DNA from: DASRDS01 sp035570055
GTDB lineage: Bacteria > Gemmatimonadota > Gemmatimonadetes > Gemmatimonadales > Gemmatimonadaceae
Direction of reading: 5' to 3'
Length of the DNA: 64,000 nt
Assembly: GCA_035570055.1 (NCBI GenBank)
Contig: DATMLM010000049.1
Coordinates: forward strand, 96,132-160,131
Shown: positions 8,495 to 14,947 of the stretch, one piece after another
How positions within the stretch are numbered: position 1 is the first letter of the stretch
Layout: the number at the start of each line of letters is the position of its first letter
The notes under the pieces: generated by a model
Told to the model about the DNA's origin: nothing
The model's input: the letters and a program-made list of their open reading frames with translations, nothing else
Database searches by the model: none
Program-made: the position numbers and the translations under genes

Positions 8495-8920
8495 ATCGAT
8501 ACCTCGCGGGGGGATTTGTTTGTCTCGATCCAGCCGCCCCTCCGGTGCACGGCGGCAATCGACTAGTACGGTTCGCCATCAATTACGGTTTCGTGATTGC
8601 ACCGCTCTGTGCGCTGATGCTCGGCGAGACTGGCGCGCGCTGTTAGAGCGAAAAGGGAGGCAAGACTCGGTGCGTGCCCATGACTCCGCGGCTCGTAACG
8701 GCACTGCGACAGCATTGCGTGCGGTATCGCTTCGTGAGCTGCTACGGGCCAGCCCACACCGTGGGTCTTTCACCACGAGATCAGCCGGGCGCGACATGTC
8801 GCCGGTTCGCGCATCCGGTCGCTGCATCGATCGTTCGCCTCGGCCGCGCGGCGGGCCAAGTTGCCCGACGGATTGCATCAGCATGACCTCCGGCATCGCC
8901 GCGTGATCACGTGGCTGGCG
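8495..8920 (+). other. Non-coding stretch in cassette E2
   Basis: Between the CPBP start and repeat R2 there are only short overlapping frames in both directions with no recognisable motif. It should contain the promoter of the CPBP gene at its left end. Nothing else is seen. Confidence 0.4.
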
Positions 8921-9129
8921 CGGATCGTCTAACTTTCGCGCGCAGTACTACTTGGATGGGTGGCCGAGTGGTTGAAGGCACCGGTCTCGAAAAGTAGGTT
9001 CGGCCTTTTGCGCCGCTCTGCGTGATTCCGTAAATCGTTGCAACTGCGGCGCCGATGTGATCCAGCATCGGCGCCGCTTTGCATCTGTCTGCGCGGTTTA
9101 GGCGAGTTATGTCCCCAAAGATGTCCCCA
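8921..9129 (+). repeat. Array repeat R2: tRNA-Ser 5' half plus arm
   Basis: The flank CGGATCGTCTAACTTTCGCG is identical to that before the intact tRNA at 14441-14460. The tRNA 5' half is 8954-8992 (39 of 39 nt). The 137-nt arm 8993-9129 has a perfect 12-bp hairpin at 9046-9077 and ends with ATGTCCCCA twice, 12 nt apart. Sequence conservation stops right after the second copy. Confidence 0.88.
9046..9077 (+). terminator. Arm hairpin of R2
   Basis: A perfect 12-bp stem (GCGGCGCCGATG with CATCGGCGCCGC) and an 8-nt loop, followed by TTTGCAT. GC-rich with only a weak T tract, so termination is plausible but not certain. Confidence 0.5.
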
Positions 9130-9142
9130 TCGCCGGCTGCCA

Positions 9143-9196
9143 TTGACACTCGACGCACTGTGCTGAATATTCAGCCGCGCTGCTGATTTTTCAGCA
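9143..9196 (+). promoter_or_regulatory. Promoter with two palindromic operators before the serine hydrolase
   Basis: TTGACA at 9143-9148 is followed about 17 nt later by an AT-rich -10-like AATATT. A perfect 14-bp palindrome GCTGAATATTCAGC (9162-9175) covers that -10, and a second inverted repeat TGCTGATTTTTCAGCA (9181-9196) follows. Their centres are 20 bp apart, about two helical turns, and both share GCTGA/TCAGC half-sites. This looks like a double operator for a dimeric repressor controlling the cassette gene. The regulator is not in the cassette. Confidence 0.5.
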
Positions 9197-9234
9197 CAAC
9201 ATAATCTTTTTGCCTCTTTCTAGCTCCCCTGATC

Positions 9235-10707
9235 ATGCGCGATCGCCTCCTCTTTTACGCTCTACTCTTTGTTTCCCATGTTCCATCTTGCGGTGCGCTT
9301 CAGGCAGACAACGTGGAGTCATTTCTGCGAACCCAGATGTCGAAGCGTCACATCGTGGGACTGCAGGTTGCGGTCGTGCAGCACGGAAAGGTCGTCCTGC
9401 ATCGCGCATGCGGGATCGCCAGCATTCAGGATTCGGCACCGGCCACTGACCACACGATCTTCCCGATCAACTCCATCACGAAGGCCTTTACCGGTGTCGC
9501 GATCATGCAATTGGTGGAGGCGGGCAGATTGGATCTCGGAGCACCCGTGTCGCGCTACCTCGATGGGCTGCCGGTGCCATGGCAGGGCGTCACGATCCGG
9601 CAGTTGCTCACGCACGAGTCGGGTCTGCCGAACATCATGGAGGGCAACGAGAAAATGGTGCAGGAGGGCGACGAGGACTCGGCGTGGGCGAAGGTGCAGA
9701 CGCTGCCGCTCGAGTTCGAACCCGGGGCCCGGTTCAGCTACAATCAGACCAACTATGTCCTGTTGGGACGGATCATCGATCGCCTGGGTGGTGAACCCTT
9801 CGCGCAATTCATCGACGAGCACCAGTTTCGCGTTGTCGGCATGCCACATACCGTGTTCGGCGACTCGCGCGATGTCGTCGCGCATAGTGCCCGCGACTAT
9901 ACCTATTTCCGAAAAACGAGTGGTGCGACGAGGCGTGGTGACACGCTCCGCAATGTCTTCGAAGAGTTTCCTCCCTTCCTGCGAACGGCAGCCGGCTTGA
10001 ACAGCACCGCCGAGGACCTGGCCCGGTGGATCATCGCTTTGCAAGGCGGGAAACTGCTGAAAGCGAAAAGCAGCCTCGCGACGCTCTGGACCGCGGGTGT
10101 GCTCAACGACGGAACGAACGGAGGGTTCAGCAAGCTGCTCAATGGGTATGCGCTTGGTTGGGAAACGGCGAATAGGCCGGAGCATCGAGCACTGACGGCT
10201 ATCGGTGGTGGGCGGTCGGCGCTTTTTGTCTATCCCGAGGACGATCTCGCGATTGTGATCCTGACCAACCTGCAAGGATCGTCGCCGGAGTCGTTCATTG
10301 ACGAAGTGGCTAGCTACTGGATTCCGGATATGAGTCCGTCGGCTGGATTCGGCTTACCCGCGGCCATCAAAGCGATGCAAGCGGTGCTCCGCACGCGTGG
10401 CTTCGAACACGCGGCAGAGGTGATTCGAGAGGAGAAAGCGAAAGATTCCGCATTTCGGTTGCCGGAAGGTGATGTCAACGCATGGGGATACCGCCTGGTC
10501 GAGGATGGGCACATCAGGGACGCCATCGAGATCTTCAAATTGAATGCTGAGATGTATCCGAGCAGCGGGAACACCTACGACAGCTTGGCGGCAGCGTACG
10601 AGTCCGCAGGTGATAAGACATTAGCGATTCAGAATTACAGAAGGTCCCTGGATCTTGATCCGAAGAACGCACACGCGGTGGAGCGTCTCAAAGCACTAGA
10701 CCACTAG
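9235..10707 (+). CDS. Secreted serine hydrolase (beta-lactamase/PBP4 fold) with TPR-like tail
   Basis: A 490-residue protein with an N-terminal signal-like segment (LLFYALLFVSHVPSCGALQA). Residues about 25-370 form a class C beta-lactamase-like fold: SITK at residues 80-83 supplies the nucleophile Ser and Lys, YNQTNY near 169 replaces the usual YxN box, and GGGRSA near 325 is the third motif region. Residues about 400-490 look like tetratricopeptide repeats (NTYDSLAAAYESAGDKTLAI). Such proteins are esterases, peptidases or D-amino-acid enzymes acting outside the cytoplasm; true beta-lactamase activity is unlikely. It is the only cargo of cassette E3. Confidence 0.85.
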   Translation: MRDRLLFYALLFVSHVPSCGALQADNVESFLRTQMSKRHIVGLQVAVVQHGKVVLHRACGIASIQDSAPATDHTIFPINSITKAFTGVAIMQLVEAGRLDLGAPVSRYLDGLPVPWQGVTIRQLLTHESGLPNIMEGNEKMVQEGDEDSAWAKVQTLPLEFEPGARFSYNQTNYVLLGRIIDRLGGEPFAQFIDEHQFRVVGMPHTVFGDSRDVVAHSARDYTYFRKTSGATRRGDTLRNVFEEFPPFLRTAAGLNSTAEDLARWIIALQGGKLLKAKSSLATLWTAGVLNDGTNGGFSKLLNGYALGWETANRPEHRALTAIGGGRSALFVYPEDDLAIVILTNLQGSSPESFIDEVASYWIPDMSPSAGFGLPAAIKAMQAVLRTRGFEHAAEVIREEKAKDSAFRLPEGDVNAWGYRLVEDGHIRDAIEIFKLNAEMYPSSGNTYDSLAAAYESAGDKTLAIQNYRRSLDLDPKNAHAVERLKALDH

Positions 10708-10728
10708 CGCGGAGCCTCGGCGAGTCCT

Positions 10729-10938
10729 CGTCCCCAAAGGCGGTTTCGCGCGCAGGACTACGTGGATGGGTGGCCTAGTGGTTGAAGGCACCGGTCTCGA
10801 AAGTAGGTCCGGCCCTCTGCTCCGGTCTGCGGGATTCTGTAAGTCGTTGCAATTGCGGCGCCGATGTGACTGAGCATCGGCGCCGCTTTGCATCTGTCTG
10901 CGCGGTTTAGGCGGGAAATGTCCCCACGGATGTCCCCA
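10729..10938 (+). repeat. Array repeat R3: tRNA-Ser 5' half plus arm
   Basis: A flank containing CGTCCCCA (10729-10736) and TTTCGCGCGC leads to the tRNA 5' half at 10764-10802. This copy has one base change inside the tRNA half (G to T at 10776) and another just before it. The arm is 136 nt (10803-10938) with a perfect hairpin at 10855-10886 and the two terminal ATGTCCCCA copies. Confidence 0.87.
10855..10886 (+). terminator. Arm hairpin of R3
   Basis: The same 12-bp stem as in R2 (GCGGCGCCGATG / CATCGGCGCCGC) with a different 8-nt loop, followed by TTTGCAT. Stem conserved, loop variable. Confidence 0.5.
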
Positions 10939-11019
10939 AGAGCAATTCGCCAAAAATCCATAATTCGGGAAATATTGCAGTTGCCCAGTAGTGCCGGCGC
11001 TGATGCGCGCGGCCTGCCT

Positions 11020-11577
11020 TCATTCTTGAGGTTTGGGTTGCGAGGACTGTTGTTGCTGTGGCCGCGGGCGGCTTGCAGGCGGGACGATACCGTTCATCCG
11101 CAGGTACTCGACCATCTGACCGTAGTGATCCTTCGGATGGAAGGCGCCGATAATGGCGATTGCGAGACGCGTTGAGAGGAATGGGGATACGGGCTTGGGC
11201 AGCGGCGTGACCTCGTTTTCGGAGGTGACCCCGGAAATGGCCCGATGGCCGAGCGCGAACGAATCTTTAAGATACTGCACAATTTCGGCTTTGGTTTTCA
11301 GCGCCGCGGGGCCGTTGAGATTTTCATCGATGGAGTTAGTGTCTATCGTCTCGCCCATGAGCGGGCCAAAATAGAGGTGATTGGCGAAGCCGACGTGTTT
11401 CACCTGTTCAGCGAAAGTGCGTACGCCTTTAAACTCGCCATTAGTAGGCGCGAAGGAATACTTGTCCTCGGGCATAGCCTCAGCAGCGGAAACGACTTCC
11501 TGCTCGACAACACCATAGAGCATGTCGAGGACAGAAGTGACGGTGGGCGGTTGTTGCTGGGCCGTTGAGCCGATCAT
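11020..11577 (-). CDS. DinB family protein
   Basis: A 185-residue four-helix DinB-like (DfsB/YfiT) protein. Helix 1 is VTSVLDMLYGVVEQEVVSAA, the first metal-ligand His lies in FAEQVKHVGFANHLYFG, and the final helix HPKDHYGQMVEYLRMNGIVP gives the last His. Family members bind a divalent metal; many are thiol-dependent transferases, but the substrate here is unknown. The C-terminus is a Gln/Pro-rich tail. Homologues in related genera often have a signal peptide; this start (ATG 11577) gives none, so the true start could be further upstream. Main cargo of cassette E4. Confidence 0.75.
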   Translation of the reverse strand: MIGSTAQQQPPTVTSVLDMLYGVVEQEVVSAAEAMPEDKYSFAPTNGEFKGVRTFAEQVKHVGFANHLYFGPLMGETIDTNSIDENLNGPAALKTKAEIVQYLKDSFALGHRAISGVTSENEVTPLPKPVSPFLSTRLAIAIIGAFHPKDHYGQMVEYLRMNGIVPPASRPRPQQQQSSQPKPQE

Positions 11578-11795
11578 CAGACGCTCCCTGTTATGGAGTA
11601 AACGACAAAATCTTATGCTTCTGTGGCCAGAGAAGTCATCCGCGAGTTTTTTTACTGGCCGCTCCCTCTCAATGGGTCAGCTCTTCTAACACGGGACGCG
11701 CGCCGCATCCATCGACCGAAGCGAAGGGCATTGGAGTAGCCCGTGCCAAGGCCATCGGTGTGACTATCAACACGCGCCTCTCGCGGCCTGGACCC

Positions 11796-12044
11796 TGGTT
11801 TGCTTCGCTGGATCTGCCTCGAGATGCCAACGAGAAGGCAGAGATTCAAAAGGCGGTCGCTGAGTGGGCCGATAGAGACACAGTGGCCGCGCTCTTCGCG
11901 TACACGAAGTCATACCTGTGTTCGGAAGATAGAGGAGTTAGTGCAGGCCGCCCCTCGATCTTCGATGCGATCAACCGAACATGGTTGCGAGCCACGTATG
12001 GAGTCGAGTTCGTGACCCTAGAGGAGTTAGCTGCACTGGTGTAA
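11796..12044 (+). pseudogene. C-terminal remnant of a PIN-domain-like protein
   Basis: The frame from about 11796 encodes WFASLDLPRDANEKAEIQKA, then DTVAALFAYTKSYLCSED and a close of GVEFVTLEELAALV. This resembles the last half of a PIN-like nuclease (late acidic residue in CSEDRG, C-terminal strand FVTLEELA). The upstream part of the same frame reads like non-coding sequence and no N-terminal PIN motif is found, so the gene looks 5'-truncated. The assignment is tentative. Confidence 0.4.
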
Positions 12045-12311
12045 CGTCGGACTAACACCGCACGCGAATGTCGGGCATGCAATTCGTGTGGTCCGGAATT
12101 GGTTGCATACCCAACGTGGGGGGCGGTGCGCATGCCCGGGTACAGATTGGTCGAAGAGCGGTTCGTAGTCTTCGAGCAGGAACTACCCACCGTTTGCAGA
12201 GCGCGGCAACTGCACGTCCAGGACCTCACGTTCCTTGAACGGCGCACGCTCGTCTCTGAGTGGTCGGCGCGGAATCAAAGGGCGACCCAAGAATCGCGGG
12301 GCCGACGCGGG
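12045..12311 (+). other. Right part of cassette E4, no supported gene
   Basis: Together with repeat R4 and the gap after it, this leaves 12045-12599 without a gene. A short frame (12132 onward, VRMPGYRLVEERFVVFEQEL) reads smoothly, but it is tiny, runs into the repeat and matches nothing I know. Confidence 0.35.
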
Positions 12312-12534
12312 TTGTGGGGTGGGGAGGGAGCCACCTAAGTTTCGGGCTCCGTAGTACTTGGATGGGTGGCCGAGTGGTTGAAGGCACCGGTCTCGAAAGT
12401 AGGTCGAGCCTTCTGCCCCGCTCTGCGTGACTCTGTAAGTCGTTGCAACTGCGGCGCCGATGTGATCGACCATCGGCGCCGCTTTGCATCCGTCTGCGCT
12501 GTTTAGGCGGGGTATGTCCCCAAGAATGTCCCCA
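12312..12534 (+). repeat. Array repeat R4: tRNA-Ser 5' half plus arm
   Basis: TTGTGG (12312-12317), 18 nt, then TAAGTT (12336-12341) lies before the tRNA half at 12360-12398 (39 of 39 nt). The same spacing occurs before the intact tRNA. The 136-nt arm (12399-12534) has a perfect hairpin at 12451-12482 and ends with the two ATGTCCCCA copies. Confidence 0.88.
12451..12482 (+). terminator. Arm hairpin of R4
   Basis: Perfect 12-bp stem (GCGGCGCCGATG / CATCGGCGCCGC), 8-nt loop TGATCGAC, then TTTGCAT, as in R2 and R3. Confidence 0.5.
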
Positions 12535-12599
12535 TGATCAACATGGCCCCGGGTCTTGCCGATGCGGTTTAAATGGGCGGCGGCGGCAAGGTGCCCCGA

Positions 12600-14066
12600 C
12601 TACTTCTTCGGCGAGTCCACCCGTCCCGTCGACAGCACTGCGATCGCGCGATCGAGTCCCGGATCCCTGCCCGCGGCGAGATCCGCCGTCCTGAGCGTCG
12701 GAACGGGGATCGTCGGTGGGATCCCGGAGACGTCGAAGCTTGTGCCGCGCTCGGTGAGATAGAGCTCGTTGGGGAGGCCAAAGATCCACCCGTTCGGCAG
12801 GTGACGGTTCGGGACACCAGAGAACACTCCATTCGTGTGCTCTCCGATTCGATCGACCGCCGGACTGCGGCCCATGAGCGCCTGCGTGAATATCTCGACG
12901 GCGCTCACGCTGTAGCGGCTTGTGAGCTCGACCACCGGCCCATGCCATCCCGGCCGCGCGCTTGGCACGACCATGGCGAGCTGCGGAGCGGTCATGAGCG
13001 TCGGGTCATTTGGATCGCGACGCGCAACTATGGCATAAGCCGTGTAAGGCGCCGTCGCCAGCCGGCTGGCGATCGCCAAGCCGAGTGCACTGGCACCACC
13101 GTGACTGAGCCGCATGTCGATGACGAGCCCTCGCCATCCAGCGGAGGACGCGAAGATCGTGTCGAGCGCGGCGTCCAGCGCACGCACATCGGCCGCGAAC
13201 CTATCCTCTCCCTGCCGCTCGTAGCTTCTGTCCGGATAGTACGCCCCGAACCCCATCACTCGCAGATATCCGATGGAGTCCCGCAGCATGCCGAACGACA
13301 CCTTGCCGTTGGCCAACGAACGGAGAGGAACGACGAGGAAACGATTCTGTATGATCTCGAGCGCCCGCGCACGACCGGCGTCACCGATCGGATCGGGATC
13401 GAGGCGCTCACCGCCATAGTCGAGCGAGGTGTCCGTAGTCGAGTAGATGTAGGTGTGGTGATCGTGAAGCGGCTCGATCATCGCGCGGAGCACACCGAAG
13501 AGCTCAGGGGGCGACGCATGGATGACGCGAGGGCGAAAGTGATCACGCGTGGCTTGCCAGTCCACGTGGTGGAGATGAAAAAACGGATACTGCTCTCGAT
13601 ACGTTTCCCAGAACACGTCGAAGTTGGTGATAGAGTTATCGGCTGTGGTCCGGTCACAGACCGCGGGGAATGAGTCCACGCGATGCAAAATCATGTCCGA
13701 TTCGGCGTTCGTATAGCGCAGGCGGCCTTGATCGTTCGCTCCCGTGGCACCGACGAATACGAGCCTCGACGAGTCGTCCTCTCGCTGGAAAACGACGCGC
13801 GATCCGTCCTGCTCGACCTGACGCGCCTGGAAACTCGGGATACAGCTCAAATCAGTCACCTCGAACGCCTTGAGCGAGTCACCGACCACCTGTATGACGT
13901 ATCCGTAGCCCTCAGTTCGCCAAAGCCAAAGCCCCGATAACTCCGCCGGCGCCTGCGTCAACGCACGCTTCGGCGGCTGGAGCCGAACATCGAGTTGATC
14001 GGCCCATGCAGGTCGAGTGGCGACTATACACCCAAATGCGATCAAACGCAGCAGAACCCGTTTCAT
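12600..14066 (-). CDS. Secreted S41-like peptidase
   Basis: A 488-residue protein from the ATG at 14066; an upstream in-frame start exists, but MKRVLLRLIAFGCIVATRPAWA is a clear signal peptide, so 14066 is preferred. Residues about 40-150 form a small beta-rich domain (LSGLWLWRTEGYGYVIQVV). Later parts match the S41/tail-specific protease fold: FDVFWETYREQYPFF helix, GYLRVMGFGAYY strand, GLVIDMRLSHGGASALG and the nucleophile region SRYSVSAVEIFTQAL, where the second Ser is the likely catalytic one. The PDZ domain is not obvious. Exported proteolysis is the likely role. It is the sole cargo of cassette E5. Confidence 0.8.
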   Translation of the reverse strand: MKRVLLRLIAFGCIVATRPAWADQLDVRLQPPKRALTQAPAELSGLWLWRTEGYGYVIQVVGDSLKAFEVTDLSCIPSFQARQVEQDGSRVVFQREDDSSRLVFVGATGANDQGRLRYTNAESDMILHRVDSFPAVCDRTTADNSITNFDVFWETYREQYPFFHLHHVDWQATRDHFRPRVIHASPPELFGVLRAMIEPLHDHHTYIYSTTDTSLDYGGERLDPDPIGDAGRARALEIIQNRFLVVPLRSLANGKVSFGMLRDSIGYLRVMGFGAYYPDRSYERQGEDRFAADVRALDAALDTIFASSAGWRGLVIDMRLSHGGASALGLAIASRLATAPYTAYAIVARRDPNDPTLMTAPQLAMVVPSARPGWHGPVVELTSRYSVSAVEIFTQALMGRSPAVDRIGEHTNGVFSGVPNRHLPNGWIFGLPNELYLTERGTSFDVSGIPPTIPVPTLRTADLAAGRDPGLDRAIAVLSTGRVDSPKK

Positions 14067-14408
14067 GCGGAGCTCGTGGAAATGTGTTCTGAGCCTCACG
14101 CGTGGCTCGTAGAAGACCTCGGTCACGGTCAGATGCCCAATCAGTTCGGTACGAATAGCTCCGGAATGGGGCGTGTCGACGATCATGTTGGACGCACCAT
14201 AGCGGACGAGTTTCATCGATCGGAGTTGGCGTTATTCGCCCACGACCCTCGGAGTGCGCAGGACACCCCCCCGTGAAGCCAGCGGTGTCGCCCGCACGCC
14301 AGGCCGCGACGACCGATGGCGGCAGCCGGATACTCGTGTTGAGATCGCCCAGCTGCCGAAAAGGTTTGCAGACTCGGCCCCCGACGCTGGGTCAACGCTT
14401 CGCCAAGG
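14067..14408 (+). other. Non-coding stretch left of the tRNA flank
   Basis: It contains the 5' region of the S41 gene and short frames on both strands without recognisable motifs. Nothing further is seen. Confidence 0.4.
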
Positions 14409-14473
14409 ATGTGCCCACGGGCGGGTTGTGGGGCAGGGCGCGGATCGTCTAACTTTCGCGCTCCGTAGTACTT
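14409..14473 (+). promoter_or_regulatory. Element-borne flank and probable promoter of tRNA-Ser(CGA)
   Basis: ATGTGCCCA at 14409-14417 mirrors the repeats at the other end of the arms. TTGTGG (14426-14431), an 18-nt spacer and TAACTT (14450-14455) form a plausible promoter that would start transcripts about 12 nt before the tRNA. The 3' part is shared with R1, R2 and R4, so this flank belongs to the mobile unit, not to the original chromosome. Confidence 0.5.
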
Positions 14474-14560
14474 GGATGGGTGGCCGAGTGGTTGAAGGCA
14501 CCGGTCTCGAAAACCGGCATACCGGAAACGGTATCGTGAGTTCGAATCTCACCCCATCCG
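14474..14560 (+). tRNA. tRNA-Ser(CGA)
   Basis: An intact 87-nt class II tRNA. Acceptor GGATGGG pairs with CCCATCC, discriminator G. D-arm GCCG-AGTGGTTGAA-GGC. Anticodon stem CCGGT/ACCGG with loop CTCGAAA gives anticodon CGA, reading UCG. Long variable arm CATACCGGAAACGGTATCG is typical for serine. T-arm GTGAG-TTCGAAT-CTCAC. CCA is not encoded. It is the insertion target of the array: its 5' half up to the anticodon loop is repeated four times to the left. Confidence 0.97.
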
Positions 14561-14596
14561 TTGACATATAAATAGATATTGATGTATAGTTCGGCC
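14561..14596 (+). promoter_or_regulatory. arsR promoter and likely ArsR operator
   Basis: TTGACA (14561-14566) starts at the first base after the tRNA and is followed by an 18-nt AT-rich spacer and TATAGT (14585-14590). Transcription would start near 14597, the ArsR start codon, suggesting a leaderless message. The AT-rich spacer with ATATTGATGTAT resembles ArsR/SmtB-type operators, so bound ArsR would block the promoter. Confidence 0.55.
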
Positions 14597-14914
14597 ATGA
14601 CGACCGTGGCCGATCTCAGTGGCATCACCAAACAGTTCCGCGCCCTCGCGGACGAGAATCGGCTCAAGATCGTCGACATGCTGCGCGCTGGTGAGCGGTG
14701 CGTCTGTGAGCTCACCGATGCGCTCGATCTCGGACAGTCGCTGCTGTCGTTCCACCTCAAGACCCTGAAAGACGCCGGGCTCGTCGTCGATCGGCGCGAA
14801 GGGCGGTGGGCGTATTACTCGCTCAATCCCGAGGCCTTTGCCCAGATCGGGCAGTTTGTTGGAGCACTGCCGTCGACGAAATTGGCGCTCAACGTCGCCC
14901 GCTGTTGCGGGTGA
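14597..14914 (+). CDS. arsR: ArsR family arsenic-responsive repressor
   Basis: A 105-residue winged-helix repressor. ITKQFRALADENRLKIVDML is the dimerisation/first helix block, RCVCELTDALDLGQSLLSFH contains the CxC metal site (CVC) at the start of the recognition helix, and LKTLKDAGLVVDRREGRWAY is the wing. A Cys pair also ends the protein (CCG). In the family As(III) binding at such cysteines releases DNA and derepresses the operon. I chose ATG 14597; the upstream codons at 14579-14582 lie inside the promoter. First gene of the ars operon. Confidence 0.88.
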   Translation: MTTVADLSGITKQFRALADENRLKIVDMLRAGERCVCELTDALDLGQSLLSFHLKTLKDAGLVVDRREGRWAYYSLNPEAFAQIGQFVGALPSTKLALNVARCCG

Positions 14915-14947
14915 CTTTTTTTGTGGTTAATCCATCAAGAGGTATTT

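Larger units (their letters stand above)
7252..8992 (+). mobile_element. Array cassette E2 (CPBP cargo)
   Basis: A 1741-nt unit from the crossover point in R1 to that in R2. It holds one gene, a CPBP membrane protease on the minus strand, and about 430 nt of apparently non-coding DNA. Both ends carry the shared recombination module. No integrase is present. Confidence 0.55.
8993..10802 (+). mobile_element. Array cassette E3 (serine hydrolase cargo)
   Basis: An 1810-nt unit from the crossover in R2 to that in R3. It carries one plus-strand gene with its own promoter and twin palindromes between the arm and the start codon. It is self-contained, with no recombinase. Confidence 0.55.
10803..12398 (+). 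mobile_element. Array cassette E4 (DinB-like cargo, PIN remnant)
   Basis: A 1596-nt unit from the crossover in R3 to that in R4. It holds a DinB-family gene on the minus strand and a truncated PIN-domain coding segment on the plus strand, then about 270 nt without a gene. Confidence 0.55.
12399..14512 (+). mobile_element. Array cassette E5 (S41-like peptidase cargo)
   Basis: A 2114-nt unit from the crossover in R4 to the matching point inside the intact tRNA-Ser. If elements insert at the intact tRNA, this is the newest arrival and supplied the present promoter and 5' half of the tRNA. It has one gene on the minus strand. Confidence 0.55.

Noticed and set aside
7207..12560. Short minus- and plus-strand frames across the junctions (translations beginning MAEWLKAP or ending in SRPVPSTTRPPI)
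   Set aside because: They run through the tRNA half and arm in each repeat and are by-products of the repeated DNA, not genes.
4346..14560. Classical integron cassette array
   Set aside because: No integrase gene of the IntI type, cargo in both orientations, and the repeat contains a tRNA half. A GTCTAAC-like string in some flanks matches the attC consensus on one side, but no paired GTTRRRY box lies at the right place.
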